From the NCBI RefSeq assembly GCF_002078875.1, contig NC_034414.1:28197638-28261637 (forward strand): DNA of 64,000 bases. Direction: 5' to 3'. Both the position numbers and the translations under genes were made by a program. The notes beneath the pieces are model-generated. The model was not told the origin of the DNA, ran no database searches, and worked only from the letters and a program-made list of their open reading frames with translations. Shown here piece by piece: positions 63,138-64,000 of this stretch. Positions within the stretch are counted from its first letter, which is position 1; every line of letters starts with the position of its first letter. Origin of the DNA: Numida meleagris. Its lineage: Eukaryota > Chordata > Aves > Galliformes > Numididae.

Positions 63138-63514
63138 ACACGTTTGCCAGCAAAGCTGCAGCCATCCAGGACGTGTACGCCGACGCCTCGATCAGTAACG
63201 TCACAGGCAGCAACGCCGTCAACGTCTTCCTGGGCATTGGGCTGGCATGGTCTGTGGCGGCGATCTACTGGGCGTCACAGGGGCAGGAGTTCCAGGTGTC
63301 GGCTGGCACCCTGGCCTTCTCTGTCACCCTCTTCACCATCTTCGCCTTCATCTGCATCAGTGTCCTCCTCTACCGCCGGCGGCCCCACCTTGGGGGAGAG
63401 CTGGGCGGTCCCCGGGGTTGCAAACTGGCCACAACGTTGCTTTTTGTCAGCCTGTGGCTGCTGTACATCCTCTTTGCCACCCTGGAGGCCTATTGCTACA
63501 TCAAGGGGTTTTAG
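63138..63514 (+). CDS. SLC8A3: SLC8A3 terminal coding exon (alpha-2, TM8-TM10, stop)
   Basis: The acceptor is TTCCCCTGCAG. The exon completes Asp and reads DTFASKAAAIQDVYADASIS, then NVTGSNAVNVFLGIGLAW, and ends LFATLEAYCYIKGF with TAG at 63512-63514. Features: the rest of alpha-2 with DTFASK and NVTGSNAVN (ion-coordinating Asp, Ser and Asn in the family), a helix from AVNVFLG to IYW, a helix from LAFSVTL to SVLL followed by the basic YRRRPHLGGELGGPRG loop, and a last helix from LATTLLF to LEAY. The C-terminus matches NCX3 from memory. One oddity: the motif reads SISNVTG where the family, as I recall it, has SIGNVTG (codon AGT at 63193-63195 instead of GGN). Coding sequence is GC-rich with many C/G third positions. 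Confidence 0.97.
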
Positions 63515-64000
63515 GCGGCGGAGGGACAATGCCGCCGAGGGAGGGGACCCCCCCTCCTCCATTACCTCACCAGACTCCGGCCCTGGACACATGGTTTCAG
63601 CAGGAGGGACGGCTGTCAGCCTGCCGCCCAGAAGGGCTGGGTGCCGGGATGGGCAGATCCATCACAGGATGAAAAAGAAATCCATGAAAACCACCCCAAA
63701 AATTATACAAAAGAAAAGAAAGCAACAAGGGCAAGCGTTTAAGTGAGCAAGACAAAGTGAACCCAGCCACTGCCCCCAGTTGACGTGATTAAGAAGTCTC
63801 AGCCATCTCCCAAGGCCACCTCTCCCGCAGGTTCGTTTTCTCTTCTCTGGATCACCCCTCCGCTGTAAGGAGATGCTTTTTTGTTTTTACTCTTTAGGAA
63901 TTGCATAAGTGTGATAGGGAATTTTTTTTTTCTTATTGCTTTTTAGTTTGGGGGGGGCATATGGCTTGATTTTGATTTTTATTTTTTTTAACTACTTAAA
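63515..64000 (+). other. SLC8A3: SLC8A3 3' UTR, start (incomplete)
   Basis: Untranslated sequence follows the TAG. It begins GC-rich, passes an A-rich patch (about 63668-63740), then T-rich runs and a G8 run near 63950. I find no AATAAA or ATTAAA poly(A) signal before the window ends, so the UTR continues beyond it. An in-frame-looking open stretch in another frame (to about 63746) overlaps the coding exon and is taken as chance. Confidence 0.8.

Larger units (their letters stand above)
45533..63514 (+). other. SLC8A3: SLC8A3 (NCX3 Na+/Ca2+ exchanger), 3' part of gene
   Basis: Gene-level entry joining seven coding exons with consensus splice borders. The product is a plasma-membrane antiporter that exchanges Na+ for Ca2+; the family is important in excitable cells, and NCX3 is known mainly from brain and skeletal muscle. 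An A+C transcript encodes about 333 residues here: the last part of CBD2, the end of the large cytosolic loop and five C-terminal membrane segments, ending ...YCYIKGF. Paralogue choice rests on exon B (FFIALGEPKWMERGIS) and the C-terminus (GGPRGCKLATT, ATLEAYCYIKGF), which match my memory of NCX3 rather than NCX1 or NCX2; no alignment was run. The 5' coding exon with alpha-1 and CBD1 lies outside the window. No frameshift or premature stop is seen in the exons, so the gene looks intact. Confidence 0.93.

Noticed and set aside
63144..63746. 200-codon frame overlapping the terminal exon
   Set aside because: Shifted frame of the conserved exon, rich in Ser, Arg and Pro as expected from GC-rich out-of-frame reading.
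1..64000. CRISPR arrays, tRNA or rRNA genes, bacterial-type operons
   Set aside because: None seen; the sequence is vertebrate intronic and exonic DNA.

Overview
This window is vertebrate nuclear DNA, almost certainly from a bird. Eleven CR1 LINE fragments can be read in it, several ending in the ATTCTATG-type 3' tail typical of avian CR1. A few very decayed MIR-type SINE remnants are present, and I see no young SINEs or mammalian L1. Coding sequence is a small fraction, broken into short exons with consensus GT/AG borders. A galliform such as chicken fits, but I cannot fix the species.

The only gene I can support is on the + strand. It is the 3' part of SLC8A3, encoding NCX3, a plasma-membrane Na+/Ca2+ exchanger. 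Seven coding exons are readable: alternative exon A (45533-45639), alternative exon B (46587-46690), an 18-nt microexon C (54599-54616), three exons at 60974-61098, 61619-61718 and 62706-62981, and the terminal exon (63138 to the TAG at 63512-63514). The 3' UTR then runs off the window. An A+C transcript would carry the last ~333 residues: the end of the second Ca2+-binding domain (CBD2), the end of the cytosolic loop, and the five C-terminal membrane segments including the alpha-2 repeat. The large first coding exon (first five membrane segments, alpha-1, CBD1) is not in the window, so positions 1-45532 are inferred to be a long upstream intron.

Region by region: 1-45532 is intron holding CR1 and MIR remnants, a probable short hAT element (630-819), a three-copy tandem repeat (13824-14076), homopolymer runs including C20 at 30175-30194, and a few motif clusters that could be conserved regulatory elements. 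45533-46690 is the alternative-splicing core: exons A and B, 947 bp apart, each followed by a polypyrimidine tract, with a CpG-dense block just before B. 46691-60973 holds two further introns and the microexon. 60974-64000 is the compact constitutive 3' end.

Exon phases enforce the splicing logic. The upstream exon must leave two bases of a codon; A (107 nt) or B (104 nt) alone restores the frame, while both or neither breaks it. Exon C (18 nt) is a frame-neutral cassette. I found no RNA gene, CRISPR array, second protein gene or novel multi-gene system. The points most worth checking are the A/B module with its pyrimidine tracts, the CpG block with an ATG in frame with exon B, and a Gly-to-Ser difference in the alpha-2 repeat.
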